This document shows positions 26,401 to 36,339 of a DNA stretch of 64,000 nt, piece by piece. Numbering within the stretch: position 1 is the stretch's first letter; every line of letters starts with the position of its first letter. The stretch lies in NCBI GenBank assembly GCA_022316685.1, contig JAKJHU010001342.1, positions 16,143 to 80,142 of the forward strand, given 5' to 3'. The notes under the pieces were generated by a model, which made no database searches, had not been told where the DNA came from, and saw only the letters and a list, made by a program, of their open reading frames with translations. Both the position numbers and the translations under genes were made by a program. Source of the stretch: Progne subis subis (taxonomy: Eukaryota > Chordata > Aves > Passeriformes > Hirundinidae).

Positions 26401-29400
26401 CTGCCATGGGCAGGGAAAACCTTCCACTATCCCAGACTGCTCCAAACCCCATCCTTGGCACTGGACACGTCCCGGGATGAGGCAGACACAGCTTCTCTGG
26501 GCACCTGTGCCAGGGCCTCCCCACCCTCACAGGGAAGAATTTCATCCAACCCAAACAATTCCATGATTCTACCGGCAGCCTTGACGCTATTTTCTAATTG
26601 CCGGTGTGAGCACGACGGCAAGTTTCACAAAATAAGTATCCCTGCAAAGCCAAAATAAAACCATCTCCAGGCAACCGTGGATCAGGAGCTCTTCAAGGCA
26701 TCTCTGTGGAAGCTCCCACATCTCTGACAAGAGGGAAGAAACTCTGAGTATTCTCACCTTCAAAGATGGCAGCGTCATCCTCGGTCAGGAGGTGCTCGTT
26801 GGAGAGGAGATAGAGATGATCAACCAAGGAGCAGGGCACGAGGAAGGACACGGAGCCCTGAAAGGTGAGGAGAAAGTCCTTGAGCTTCCCAAATCCTCTA
26901 GAGAAACTCGGTCGGGGAATCTCACCCCCACCCAGCCTCACCTTCTTTAGCAGGCACACCATGCTGGTGTAGGGGTTCAGGTGCAAGGCCAGGGGCCGGG
27001 AAAGAGCTTCCTGGTACTGCAGGCAGCAGGCGTAGAACTTGGACCAGAATTCCACCTGCAGCTGCCAAAACTCCTCTGGGGAGCACTCGTACTCCGTCAC
27101 ACTGCCCTGGAACTGGTGGGAGCAAAACAAGGAGATCAGTAAGAGCGGAGTGGAACAAGAAGAGGATGAAACAAGAGAAGTTCAGACCCAAAAAGAACAT
27201 AGGGATCTCTCAGGTAGGGCCCCTAGTAATTGCTATTTGGATTATTTGATCACTATTTTGGATTCTCTTCCAAAATTCTCTCAGGTAGGGCCCCTAGTAA
27301 TTGCTATTTGGATTATTTGATCACTATTTTGGATTCTCTTCCAAAATGATGAGCAACCGCTGCGCAGGGTGGCAGTCTGGGCACCGTGTGATGGGTGACC
27401 AAAGTGCCCACAGGGAGCAGAGACAGAACCAGGATTCCAAAAACCCAAGAGGGAAAGGAAATCCCAGGCAGGAAGGATGAAAACTTGTAACTTTTTTAAA
27501 GTTACATCATTCCCTTTGGAGAAATAAAGGATGAACAAAGGCGTGGGGTCACTTGGCGCCTAAAACATCACCCAGGTACAACACGATATCCTGGAAGGAA
27601 AATCCATCTCACCTCGTTTTCCACAGCTAAGGTGACCTCTTTTCTTAACTCATCCCACGTCAGATCCATGTGCCTCTCAGTTCCTTGAGAAAAGATCTGC
27701 AAAGCAGCACAGGAAACTTGGATTTTAAGGCAAAATAAAAGTCTCACCAAGGGTTCAAGCAGCACTGGGCGAGGTAAAGCAGGACAAGAGCATCAGCCAG
27801 CACTCTGTGGGATGGAAGTGTTAAAAGAAAGGGCTGGATGCTAAATTTGGGATACATGGATGTGTGGCACTGTGCAGCCACCACACCTCAAGGGATTTAA
27901 AATCCATGCGATGTGGCACTTGGGGACATGGGTCAGTGGTGGTCTTGGCCGTGCTGGAGCGAACCTTCAGATTCCACCATCTCAGAGAGCTTTTCCGACC
28001 TTAGCAATTCCACGATTCCATGACATATCCTGACTAACAGCACCACAACGGGGCGCTGAGTCCCCATTCTCCTGGCTAAATCAGCAGGAATGAAAAACAA
28101 CCTCAGCAACTTGCTGTGCTATCCAAGGGGGAAAAAACCCAATTATCTGTAGTCTAGGCTCCACCTCCAGCTGCAGGCACACAGCAGCTGCACTGCAGCC
28201 CAGCAGACACCAACCCACTCCAGGGATTCCCAATGAAAACATGCCTTGGCAAGAGCTCTAAGGAATCCTGATGCCTCACATCCAAAGGGGCTGGAAGAGG
28301 ATGAACAGAGAGCATCCCAAATTCCCTCTCGCCTACCTGCAAAGCCTTCTGGATGGCCGCATTACTGAACCGGCCCGGCGTGAAGAGATATTCCAAGTAA
28401 ATTTCCTGCAAGAAGATCATGACTTAAGGAAGCTCGAGGGCAAGGAGAACATTTAAGCTGCTGTTTCTGGTCTTTCCTCCCATTCTCAAGGTCATCCCCT
28501 GGATCTGTGTTTCTGTCCACATCCTGTTCCCATCTGGGATCAAAAATAGCTTCCTGCACGCTCCTGACTTTGTTTATTCCCACTTTCTCTCCTGAGTGAC
28601 CTTGATATTTTTTGGAGCTGTCCTACAGCTGGCTCACCCTGGGGTCCTGATCCTGTCGGACCGTCACCTCCTCCTCAGGGAGAGGCTGCACAAACACCTG
28701 GTTCCACTGGCCTGCGACATTCCTGGAAGGAAACAAACCTGGAATCAGCTTGGCATCCACCTGACCCAAACCTGTGGCTTTCATCAGCAAAAACAGCCCT
28801 CTGGGTGTGGAAACAGGAGGTCTGTGCAGTGACAAGGGACAGCTTTGGGCAGGAGAGGTTAACTCTGGCATTCCTAGCCCTAAACTGATGGAACAGGTGG
28901 GAATCCCATTTAAATCAACATTCTCCCCATCTTACAAGCTCCCAAGCAACTCTCAGACCAGCAGCTTCCTTTCCTAATATTTGCATGCTCAGAGTATTTT
29001 TCATCCACTGTTCAACTCCCTGGCTCTGCACCAACCCACCCTCTCAGCTTTATATTGAGGGATGATCCTTTCCAATCACCATCTCCCCAAAACACGTTTT
29101 TTTCCTGGAAGGGACTATGTGGCTGTTTTGAAAGGAGCTGAGGAGAAGCACAATGCTACCTCTGCCACGCTCAAACTCCACTTTCAGCAATCCTGCTGCC
29201 TGGCTTTTTACATTTTCCCTGTTCTGGCAGCCTGAGCATACATCTCTGGAGTTGAGGAGCTCTGTCAGGGTTTTCCTGCAGCTATCCCAGTGACCCATGC
29301 CCAAAACTCACTGCTCAAAGTTGATGTATTTCACGACAGTCTGGTTCTCCTCGTTGTGCCACAGCGCCCAGATCTCGGCTGAGGTTAAGGCAAAGTCAAC

Positions 29401-32400
29401 CAGAGTCTCCTAGGAAAGAGGGAAAGAGACAATTTCCTTTTTTATCCCCAAATTAGAGCACAGCAGACAAAGGTGGGCATTTAACAACAGCAAAACATTC
29501 CCTTGTGGAATTTAACAGGCTCTGGGAACTGCGCAGCCTGGAAAAGAAGGCGGCTTTGGGGTGAACAGATTTGCCCCTTCCAGTACCTGAAAGAAACCTC
29601 CAAGAAAGATGGAGAGGGAGTCTGGACAAGGGGGGATGGCTCTAAACCGAAAAAGAGGAGATTCAGATGGGATATTGGGAAGCAGCTGTTCCCTGGGAAG
29701 GTGCAGAGGCTGCCCAGACAAACTGTGACTGCCCCATCCCTGAAAGAGTCCAAGGCCAGGTTGGACAGGGCTTGGAGCACCCGGGATACTGGAAGGTGTC
29801 CCTGCCCATGGCAGGAGGTTGGAACAAGATGAGCTTTCAGGGGTTCCTTCCAACCCAACCATCCCATGTCCCTATGATTTAAATCCCGAAGTCCAGGCCT
29901 CTCCCTGCTGGGGGCCAGCCCCAGCTCTCACCTGCGAGGAGAACAGGGAGGAGATGTGGTCAAGGCTGTAGCGGCTGCTCTCAGTGCTCACCAGCTGGAA
30001 GACACAAAACTACAAACACACCTCCATAAATCACTTCCTGAAAGACTAAACCAACACATCCCAGGGAGTCTCATCATTCCAGTCCATCTCCCTGCCCGGT
30101 GTTAGGGGTAACAGAATGCAGAGGACAAGAGGGGTGAGCTGAGCACACCAATGGACCCTCTGGACAGACATCCTGGCTTCACCCTCCTCCCCAAGGACAC
30201 TCATCCCTGCCTGGACCCGAAGGCCTTTCCAAACACTAAACCTGAAAAACTGTAAGACCACCACACCTGGCACTGCCAGTGACCTCAAGATATGGGAAAA
30301 GAGGGAGACTAAGGTGGGAAAGCCCCAATTCCTCAGATGCAAGCCCAGCTCTGCGTGTTCTTCCCAGAGCAGAGCACAGCACTCGTGGGACAGCAGGACT
30401 CATGTTACATGCTCTCGTTCTGTGCGGGAATTCCCTGGAGAAAGGGATAAGCTGTCCAACAGATGAGCCTGGTTTGTGCCGTCATTCCCCTCCTCCTAAA
30501 TTTATCGTTCTCCACAAAAAAGTTCCCTCCAAGTTGCAGAAGCACCCACACGCTCCTGGAGTAAACACACCATCAGCATTTCCATGCTTTTAGCTCCTTT
30601 TGGATCTTTCCTTTTCCCACGGAGCAGGAAGTAAACAAGTGAACTAGCCCTCACGGATCAACTCAGTCACACAGGGAATTCTCCTCCCGGGGCTCGGGCA
30701 CACATATCCCGCAATGTTGTGAGGGGAAAAACGTTTATTTAGAAATCACCGACCCCTCCAGAGGGTCCCACGTGAAACTTTTCCCTATTTTTTGCCTTCC
30801 AAACACGAGTCCTAGGGGAATGACTCCTCTTCCCGCAGCCTGAAGAGCCCGTGGCTCCATACCTGCCCTCGCTTGGGAGCGTGCATGTAGACTCCCAGGT
30901 AAAGGCCCAGGGACTGGGAGAAGGCCAGGCGCAGGCGGTGCCCGGTGCCGGCCGCCAGCCGCAGGTCCCTGCTGACCGGCATGAATTCCAGCAGATCCGC
31001 CACCATCAGGCACATCTGATCCTGCAAACAGCCAAAATATCAGGAGGGCGGCTCGGGAAACCCTCTGGATTGAGGAACTGCTCGTCTCCCTCCTCTCCTT
31101 CCCCTTCCAGACGCCACCTGCCCAGAATTTTCCACAAAGAAAGTTAATTAAGGCTCCATACGTTTACCTGAACCACTCCTTGGCTTCTCCCAGCTCACCT
31201 GGGCCCCCTTCCCACCAATCCCACGGGCTGCCGGAGCCCAGGCATGTAGGATAAAGCTTCGCCTCCCTCCCACGGCACATTCCAGTGCCACTGAGCCGTG
31301 AAAGCACCGTGCTGCTCCATTAGCTCCGGCACTCAATAGCCGGAGCAAGAGGCTTTTATTAACTTCTTGTTGACAAAGACACTTTCATTACTGCTGAAAG
31401 CAGGAGAAAATCCATTTGGGATGGCTCCTTAGGCCTCAAAGCGCTCCTGCCTGCCTTCCCAAACGCTCCAGTAGGTCTGGAAACAACCCTTATGCCAGGA
31501 ATGAGGGCGGGCAGGAAACCCCTCGCTTCACAGACACTGCTACAAACACACACCACGACTGTTCTCACATACTGTCCCAAATCCCGGCGCGGAGAAGCCA
31601 CAGCCACAATTTAATGGGAGACAGACCCGTGCCAAGCACTCAGCCGTGATTCCTTGGGCTTCATTTTGCTTCCCCAAACCCAGGTTCTGCTCACCTTGTA
31701 GGACCACATCCGGAGCTTATGGTCCTGGCAGAGGGCGAAGAGGAAGGCGTCGTGATCCAGGCAGTGCACGGAGAGGCTGACAGGCACATCCGAGGGGCCG
31801 CCCTCGCCTCTGGAAAACCAGAGGTTACATCAGCACCTTCAAAGAAAATTCCCCATCCCTGGAAATGTCCAAACCCATCCCGGACTCCGGTCTAGTGAAG
31901 ATGCCCCTGCCCTAAGCACGGGGTGGGACTGGATAAGCTTTAAGGCCCCTTCCAACTCAAACCATTCCAGGATTTCCTGATTCTAAAATCACAGCAGGTG
32001 AACAGATCCAAGGCAGTGGGCGTTCCACCATTATGCTTAAATCCAAATAAACCAGTGGGTGAGATCAGGATAAAGGAATCTTTCAGCATCCACCACACCA
32101 GTGTCACCCGGTTCTTCACTTGCTCTGGTGGAACTGAAGCACATTCCCACTTCCCCATCCCCAGGCCTGGTACTTGCAGAACACAGGCAAAGGAGCCAGA
32201 GGGAAAAAAGGATCCAAGCAGATCGCAGCACAGATCCTGCCAGCCCCTAACAAGGATCCAAGAAGCCATGAGAAAGGATCCTGCCAGCCCCCAGGCAACA
32301 GCCCTCGATGGTCAAAATCATTCAGGGCATCAAGGGACTCACTCCCAATCCCAAGAAAAAGGCCCCAGGATTCAGCTGTGTACTCTAAGCCACCCTAACG

Positions 32401-34531
32401 ATCCCAACCCACCACAGAGCATCCATGTGATCCCCACGTAACCTCTGGCGGTCAGGAACGCGCCTGGCTCCACAGCACTAGGGCACAGTAATCCCTAATC
32501 CACGCTGGCTGCGAGCCACATCCTGGGCAAATCCTTGGAGGCCAGTTACTAGAGAACATATTCACAGACACATGGAATCAGCAGGACCCTGCTAATCCAG
32601 CATTCCGCTCCCAGCTTCCGTATCCTGATAGCTCCTGTGACCCCGTTAACCTTTTTCGGGTGGAGTATTTATAGGTGCCTGTGTGGCTCGAGCTAAAAAT
32701 TCCAGGTGAGGGGATCCAAGAGCCAAAATTAGCCCCGTTCATCCGTCTCCAGGCATTCACCTGATGGCAGTGGGCATCCAGCCCGTGAGGAAACGCTGCA
32801 CCACCGAGCTCTGCTTCAATTCCACGACAGACACGCTTCCTTCAAAAACAAAAGGAAAATCAAAAATGAATATGGAACGGAATCCCAAAGTGGGAGAGGG
32901 GTCATAGCACCTGATCCTTACCCGGAGCATCAGGGGGAGGCAGCTTAAGGACAAAGATCCCTCCTGAGGCAGAGGGAAGGGCGAAGAGAGCCTCCCCCTC
33001 GCTGCTCAGCCAGGCTGCCGAGGCCACGGAGTTGGGAGCCAGCCCCGGCACGCTGGGAATCACGTAGTAATTGGAGGGATCCCTGATGTGGATTTTGCTG
33101 ATATCTGTAAACACGGACTGCACTTGGCTCTCCGTTATCAGCTCCTGAGGGGAAACGGGAGAAAACAGCCTCAAGTTGTGCCAGCGGAGGTTTAGGCTGG
33201 ATAGGAGGGAAAATTCCTGCATGGAAGGAGGCATTGGAACAGGCTCTGGTAGCGGAGTACCCTTGGGGACATGGGTGGCCTTGGCAATGCTGGGGAATTG
33301 GCTGGACTCTGTGATCCTAGAGGATTCCATAAAACATCCAATCCTGAGCACGCATATCTAAGGCACAGGAAAGAAAAAAAATCACCAGACACTGATGGAA
33401 GGGCAACTGCCTCCTTGATAAAAAGGATTTTTCCAGTAAAAAATCCCTGGGATAGCTCATAGAAAACTGCTGGCGACAAATCCCAGGAAGAGCAGCTCTG
33501 CCACAACACATGGTCATCCTCTGGGAAAGCTTTCCAGATCTCTAAAAGCAGAAGAGAAGCTCTCCAAGAGGAGAGAAGAGCCTGGTAAGAAGCAGGCACT
33601 AGAGGAAAAGTCAGAGGAAATGGAGAGAACCATGGAATCCTGCAATGCTTCAGTCAGAAGAGACCTTAAAAACCATCCAGCTCCATGGAAAGATGGGAAA
33701 TGTGATATAAACCCTGCCTAGGAACCATGTGCCACACGAAATATATATTCCAACCCAGACAAAACCAGCCTAGAGCGTTCTCAGTTGAGGGAAAAAAAAA
33801 AAACAAGACAACCCAACCAGGAAGGGCCCTGGAAAAGCCGAGGCTCATTCCCAGCAGCAGCTCAACTCCAGCGTCACCACAATCCACACGACACAAGCTG
33901 GACACCCAGGCAGTTCCTGAGCAAAACACGGCTAAATCCCCCAAACCTTGGGTCACCTGCCCCGGCCCCCGGCGGCATTCCCGGCACTCACGCTGCGGTA
34001 GAGGCGGGCGGGGTGCGGGAGCAGCAGCCGGTGCACCGTCTGCGCCGTGACCAGCAGCACCACCAGGTGACTCTGCACCTCGCACAGGTGGACCCCGCCC
34101 GGCAGGAACGGGCAGCCCTGGATCCGCAGCCGCACGGCGTTGTTCAGCAGGTTCACGTCCAGGGACTCCTCCACCAGTTCCACCGCGTCCCCCGACGTGC
34201 TCCTGCGGGAACAGAGGGGCAGACGTGAGGATGATGTGAGGTACAGGAGGGTCGCAGCAGGGCGAGAATGGAGAGGCGTGGACGACGAGGGTCTAAGCGA
34301 GGCAAGGCGGACGGGGGCGTACACTCACCATCGCACCCAGCGATTCCTAGTGGCGGCCCCGAGCTGCGCGCTCTCCTGGTAGCAGAAGCCGCCGGCGCTG
34401 TCGCTGTAGCGCCCGGCGGGGAGCGGGGCGATGCCGGGGGGCACGAACAGCAGCTCCTGCGGGGGCCGCGGCGGGGCCCGGCCGGCCGCGCTCAGCTCGA
34501 GGCAGCTCCGCGCCGCCAGAGCCGCCGCCAT
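11469..34531 (-). CDS. NUP160: Nucleoporin Nup160, complete, 35 exons
   Basis: Scaffold nucleoporin of the Nup107-160 (Y) complex, which builds both rings of the nuclear pore and also acts at kinetochores. Splicing gives about 1,393 residues from the Met at 34531 (MAAALAARSC), against 1,436 in human, whose annotated start is about 34 codons further upstream. All 35 coding exons were placed with GT-AG junctions and agreeing phases except exon 31, which carries one extra base. The N-terminal third should fold as a beta-propeller and the rest as an alpha-helical solenoid, as known for the family; no signal peptide or membrane span is expected. Conserved stretches include LLLPHPARLYRS, HAPKRGQ, CKFYACCLQY-like SKFYACCLQYQEA and VNLHNEVVGII. 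The stop TAG ends at 11469. Introns hold many CR1 fragments. Confidence 0.97.
12448..12550 (-). other. NUP160: NUP160 exon 31 with apparent +1 frameshift
   Basis: The exon encodes CIKLQLGGEAAQAKAWDWLAAN and reaches ALVTTK in frame. The sequence then reads AAAGGAGTCCAG, where AAAGAGTCCAG would give K-E-S and join exon 32 as SATDEAWRLL, as in human KESSATDEAW. With the extra G, the join runs K-G-V-Q-C-H-R-stop, losing about 150 residues. Confidence 0.85.
13165..13215 (-). mobile_element. CR1-like fragment
   Basis: Reads TAGAATCATTGAATTGTTAAGG and AAGATCATTGAG, the typical CR1 terminus in antisense orientation. Very short; it lies in NUP160 intron 29. Confidence 0.5.
13985..14400 (-). mobile_element. 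CR1 LINE 3' fragment
   Basis: Antisense CR1 tail: AATGGTTTGGGACGGAAGG, GGGCAGCCACAGCTTCTCTG, GAAGAATTTCTTCCCAACAT and CCTTGTCCAAAGCC follow in the expected order. It lies in NUP160 intron 28, close to exon 29. Confidence 0.85.
18378..18835 (-). mobile_element. CR1 LINE 3' fragment, the longest in NUP160
   Basis: Opens AAATGGTTTGGGTTGGAAGG and runs through CTTCTTGGAGCAACCTGTGC, TTCCCAATATTCCATC and CTTCTCCAGGCTGAACATTC. The order matches about 450 bases of the CR1 3' end in antisense orientation. It lies in intron 20. Confidence 0.88.
20340..20725 (+). mobile_element. Two adjacent CR1 fragments
   Basis: A small sense-strand tail (about 20340-20415, TTCCCAACCCAAACTG) is followed by a second copy (about 20480-20725) with GGGGACACCCTGGCAAGGGC, CCATCCCTGGCAGTGTCCAA and CTTCCAACTCAAACC. 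They sit between NUP160 exons 20 and 21. Confidence 0.75.
22495..22655 (+). mobile_element. CR1 LINE 3' tail
   Basis: Contains CTGCCATGGCAGGGGGTGG, GATGAGCTTTAAGGTCC and AACCCAAGCCATTCCAGG, the sense CR1 terminus. It lies in NUP160 intron 18. Confidence 0.75.
23610..23745 (+). mobile_element. Decayed CR1-like tail
   Basis: GGAATTGTTCAACGACAGATTGG and CTCCCAACCCAAAGC fit a diverged CR1 3' end; homology is weak. It lies in NUP160 intron 16. Confidence 0.4.
26330..26575 (-). mobile_element. CR1 LINE 3' fragment
   Basis: GGAATGGTTTGGGTTGCAATG, CCACTATCCCAGACTGCTCC and GGCAGACACAGCTTCTCTG in antisense order. It ends with a second terminus-like phrase (CAATTCCATGATTCTACC). It lies in NUP160 intron 13. 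Confidence 0.8.
27206..27347. repeat. Perfect 71-bp tandem duplication
   Basis: Two consecutive copies (27206-27276 and 27277-27347) starting TCTCTCAGGTAGGGCCCC and ending CTCTTCCAAAAT look identical base for base. It lies in NUP160 intron 11, between exons 11 and 12. The identity implies a recent event, or an assembly artefact. Confidence 0.9.
27880..28025 (+). mobile_element. CR1-derived fragment, divergent subtype
   Basis: TCAAGGGATTTAAAATCCATG, GTCAGTGGTGGTCTTGGC and TTCCACGATTCCATGAC parallel the CR1 copy at 6905-7130. It lies in NUP160 intron 10. Confidence 0.6.
29640..29880 (+). mobile_element. CR1 LINE 3' fragment
   Basis: GATGGGATATTGGGAAGCAG, GCAGAGGCTGCCCAGACAA, CCCCATCCCTGAAAGAGTCC and CTTCCAACCCAACCATCCC in sense order. 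It lies in NUP160 intron 7. Confidence 0.85.
31845..31990 (+). mobile_element. CR1 LINE 3' fragment
   Basis: CCCCATCCCTGGAAATGTCC, GGATAAGCTTTAAGGCCCC and CAAACCATTCCAGGATTTCC in sense order. It abuts NUP160 exon 5 (31695-31809) within about 40 bases. Confidence 0.8.
33225..33330 (+). mobile_element. CR1-derived fragment, divergent subtype
   Basis: GGGTGGCCTTGGCAATGCTGG and GGACTCTGTGATCCTAGAGG resemble the 6905-7130 copy. A further antisense scrap may lie at about 33630-33690. Both are in NUP160 intron 2. Confidence 0.5.
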
Positions 34532-34860
34532 CTTGAGCCGCCGCGTTCCCGCCTCGGCCGCGCGGGGCACGACGGGAAGGGGAGGGAGCGGGGCGCCCCC
34601 TGGCGGGCGGGAGGACGGGGGCAAGAGGGAGAGGAAGGGGGGGAGAGGGTCTGGGGAGAGGGATCTGGGATGGAGACGTGGGAAGGGGACTGTGGGGAGG
34701 GAAGAACGGGGAGAAGGTGTGGGGAGGAAGAGGAAGGGCTACAGAGAGAGTGGATATGGGGAGGAGGTAAAGGGGATTTGGGGAAAGGGTTTGAGGAGGG
34801 TCTGTGGAATTTGGGACAGGACACTGGAGGACAGGACAGGCGGTCTGGTTCAGTGGGGGC
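34532..34860. promoter_or_regulatory. NUP160: NUP160 CpG promoter and adjoining polypurine tract
   Basis: A CpG-rich block surrounds the NUP160 start (about 33960-34620), typical of a housekeeping promoter without an obvious TATA box. Immediately upstream, about 34580-34850 is a long G/A-rich tract of GGGGAGAGG / GGAAGGGG words on the plus strand, able to form triplex or quadruplex structures. Function is inferred. Confidence 0.55.
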
Positions 34861-35575
34861 GTGTGCCCTCAGCAGCACCCACCCTGCCAGTTCCTGACAC
34901 CCACATGTGCCCAGACCTCATCCCGGCGAAGCAGCCACAGCCACCTTCCCGCACATGTCCAGCACACTGGCAGAGCACATGTCCCCATACTGGTGAGGGC
35001 AGCGGGGACCCCACCATCCCATGGATGCCACACGTTCCCCACAACACCACACAGTGCCAGTGCCTGGGCCTGGCTAGGCTCCCGCTCTGCTCGGAACAAT
35101 CCGGCCTTTGAGCGGGATCCAGCGCCTGCCTGTAGAATGGGCCCATTCTGGTAGCAGGTGCCGTGAGGGGCCGGGGGCTCCAGCTGGCCCCCAGCTTTAT
35201 CTGGGGGCGGGGGGGGGGATTGAAGCCTCCCGTGTTGGTGTGGGGAGCTGGCACACAGCTGGATTCGGGAGCTCAAGAGTCATGGCAGTGCCACGGCCGT
35301 GCACCGGTCACGGAAGGGGCTGAGGCGCGATGGAGGGGCACTGGGGCCCGCGGGCACCCACCCCGCCTTGGCACCGAGGGGTGCCCGGCATCCACCCCGC
35401 GGCTGTGGCAGCGGGTGTCGGTGTCCCTGTCGGTGTCCCCTCGGGCAGGAATGGGGGGTGTCCATGGCGGGGGTGGGACCCCTTCGGGTGCCCGTGTCCC
35501 CTGGGAAGGGACCCCACGGGTGACCCGGTGGATGCGGGCCCCCATCCAGTATGGTCGGTGCAGCCCGGGACAGGA
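34861..35575. other. Intergenic region between NUP160 and PLEKHG3
   Basis: C/G-rich unique-looking DNA, with a G run at 35210-35218. It is bounded on the right by a minisatellite. Open frames here are by-products of base composition; I see no gene. Confidence 0.45.
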
Positions 35576-35790
35576 TCGGGAATGTCCCGGGACCGTCTCG
35601 GGACTGTGCCTGGACAGTACCGGGATCACGCCAGAAACACGCCTAGTTCTGTACCGGAACAGTACCAGGACAGTGCCGGGACACTACCTGGACCATACCT
35701 GGACTGTGCCAGGACCGTGTCAGGACTGTACCAATACTGTACCGGAAACATGCCTGGACCGGACCGGGACCGGGACGGTACCGGACCGTG
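35575..35790. repeat. Minisatellite upstream of the PLEKHG3 promoter
   Basis: About ten degenerate units of roughly 20 bp built on GGACNGTNCCNGGAC-like words (for example ACCGGAACAGTACCAGGAC, CTACCTGGACCATACCTGG). It ends at the CpG island of PLEKHG3. Confidence 0.75.
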
Positions 35791-35799
35791 CCCCGCGGT

Positions 35800-36070
35800 C
35801 ACGCCCGGGCTCACTACGGTACCGTCCCGCTCCCATTCCCGGGAGTCCCCGTTCCCGGGGCCGGGCGGGGCGGCCGCTGTCCCCGCCCCGGGGCGCTCCC
35901 GCCGCTTCCTGCGGGCACGGCCGGGACGGGGCGGGTCGGGGCGGCGGCGGTAGCGGAGCGCGGTGAGTCCGGCCCGGGCGGGAACGGGGCACGGCCGTGG
36001 GGTCCACGGGACGGGAGGTGGGGGTCCCCGCCGGGCGGGAGGGGGCGGCCCCGAGGGTCCTCCCGGCAGA
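35800..36070 (+). promoter_or_regulatory. PLEKHG3: Probable PLEKHG3 CpG-island promoter and noncoding exon 1
   Basis: Dense CpG sequence ends in a consensus donor, GCGCG|GTGAGTCC, after base 35962, with the first coding-exon acceptor at 38546. A 5' noncoding exon ending at 35962 is therefore likely. The transcription start cannot be placed from sequence alone, and other upstream exons are possible. Confidence 0.5.
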
Positions 36071-36104
36071 GGGGGTCTGCCAGTGGGGCAGGATCCGGGG
36101 GTCC

Positions 36105-36335
36105 CGGTGCTACGGGAGCCGTTGCATCCCGGTGAAGCGGCAGCCGAGGGTCCCGGTGGAGTGGGAGTCGTGGCATCCCAGTGGAGTGGGATCGCTGGGT
36201 CCCGATGGGGCGGGAGCCGTTGCATTCCCGCGCGGCGGGATCTGTGGGTCCCTGTGGAGCAGGATCCGTGGGTCCTGGTGGGGCGGGAGCCGTTCCATCC
36301 CGGTGGAGCAGGATCCACGGGCCCTGGTTAGGCAG
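36105..36335. repeat. Minisatellite in the 5' intron of PLEKHG3
   Basis: Degenerate units of about 21 bp, pairing into about 42 bp, on words such as GGTCCCGGTGGAGTGGGAG and CGGGAGCCGTTGCATTCC; at least nine are visible. Minisatellites flank the CpG island on both sides. Confidence 0.7.
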
Positions 36336-36339
36336 GATT

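Larger units (their letters stand above)
20812..28405 (-). other. NUP160: NUP160 exons 10-20, central helical region
   Basis: Exons: 28405-28337, 27696-27613, 27112-26942, 26857-26758, 25628-25463, 24914-24799, 24701-24541, 23462-23329, 23057-22987, 21503-21344, 20881-20812. Exon 19 uses the donor GTATCC (21343): its CCT-CTC-CT end joins A-TGG of exon 20 to give LPLLWPSNP, matching human LLQLLWPSNP. Reading on past that donor would hit a stop. Confidence 0.9.
28638..34531 (-). other. NUP160: NUP160 exons 1-9, beta-propeller region
   Basis: Exons, 5' to 3': 34531-34329, 34202-33992, 33144-32922, 32839-32761, 31809-31695, 31021-30863, 30009-29932, 29409-29312, 28722-28638. They encode the propeller half, from the N-terminus to VRQDQDPR. 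Exon 2 carries SLDVNLLNNAVRL and VHRLLLPHPARLY, exon 3 WLSSEGEALFALPSASGG, exon 6 DLRLAAGTGHRLRLAF. An open frame continues upstream of the chosen start to a Met at 34624, so a longer N-terminus is possible. Confidence 0.92.
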
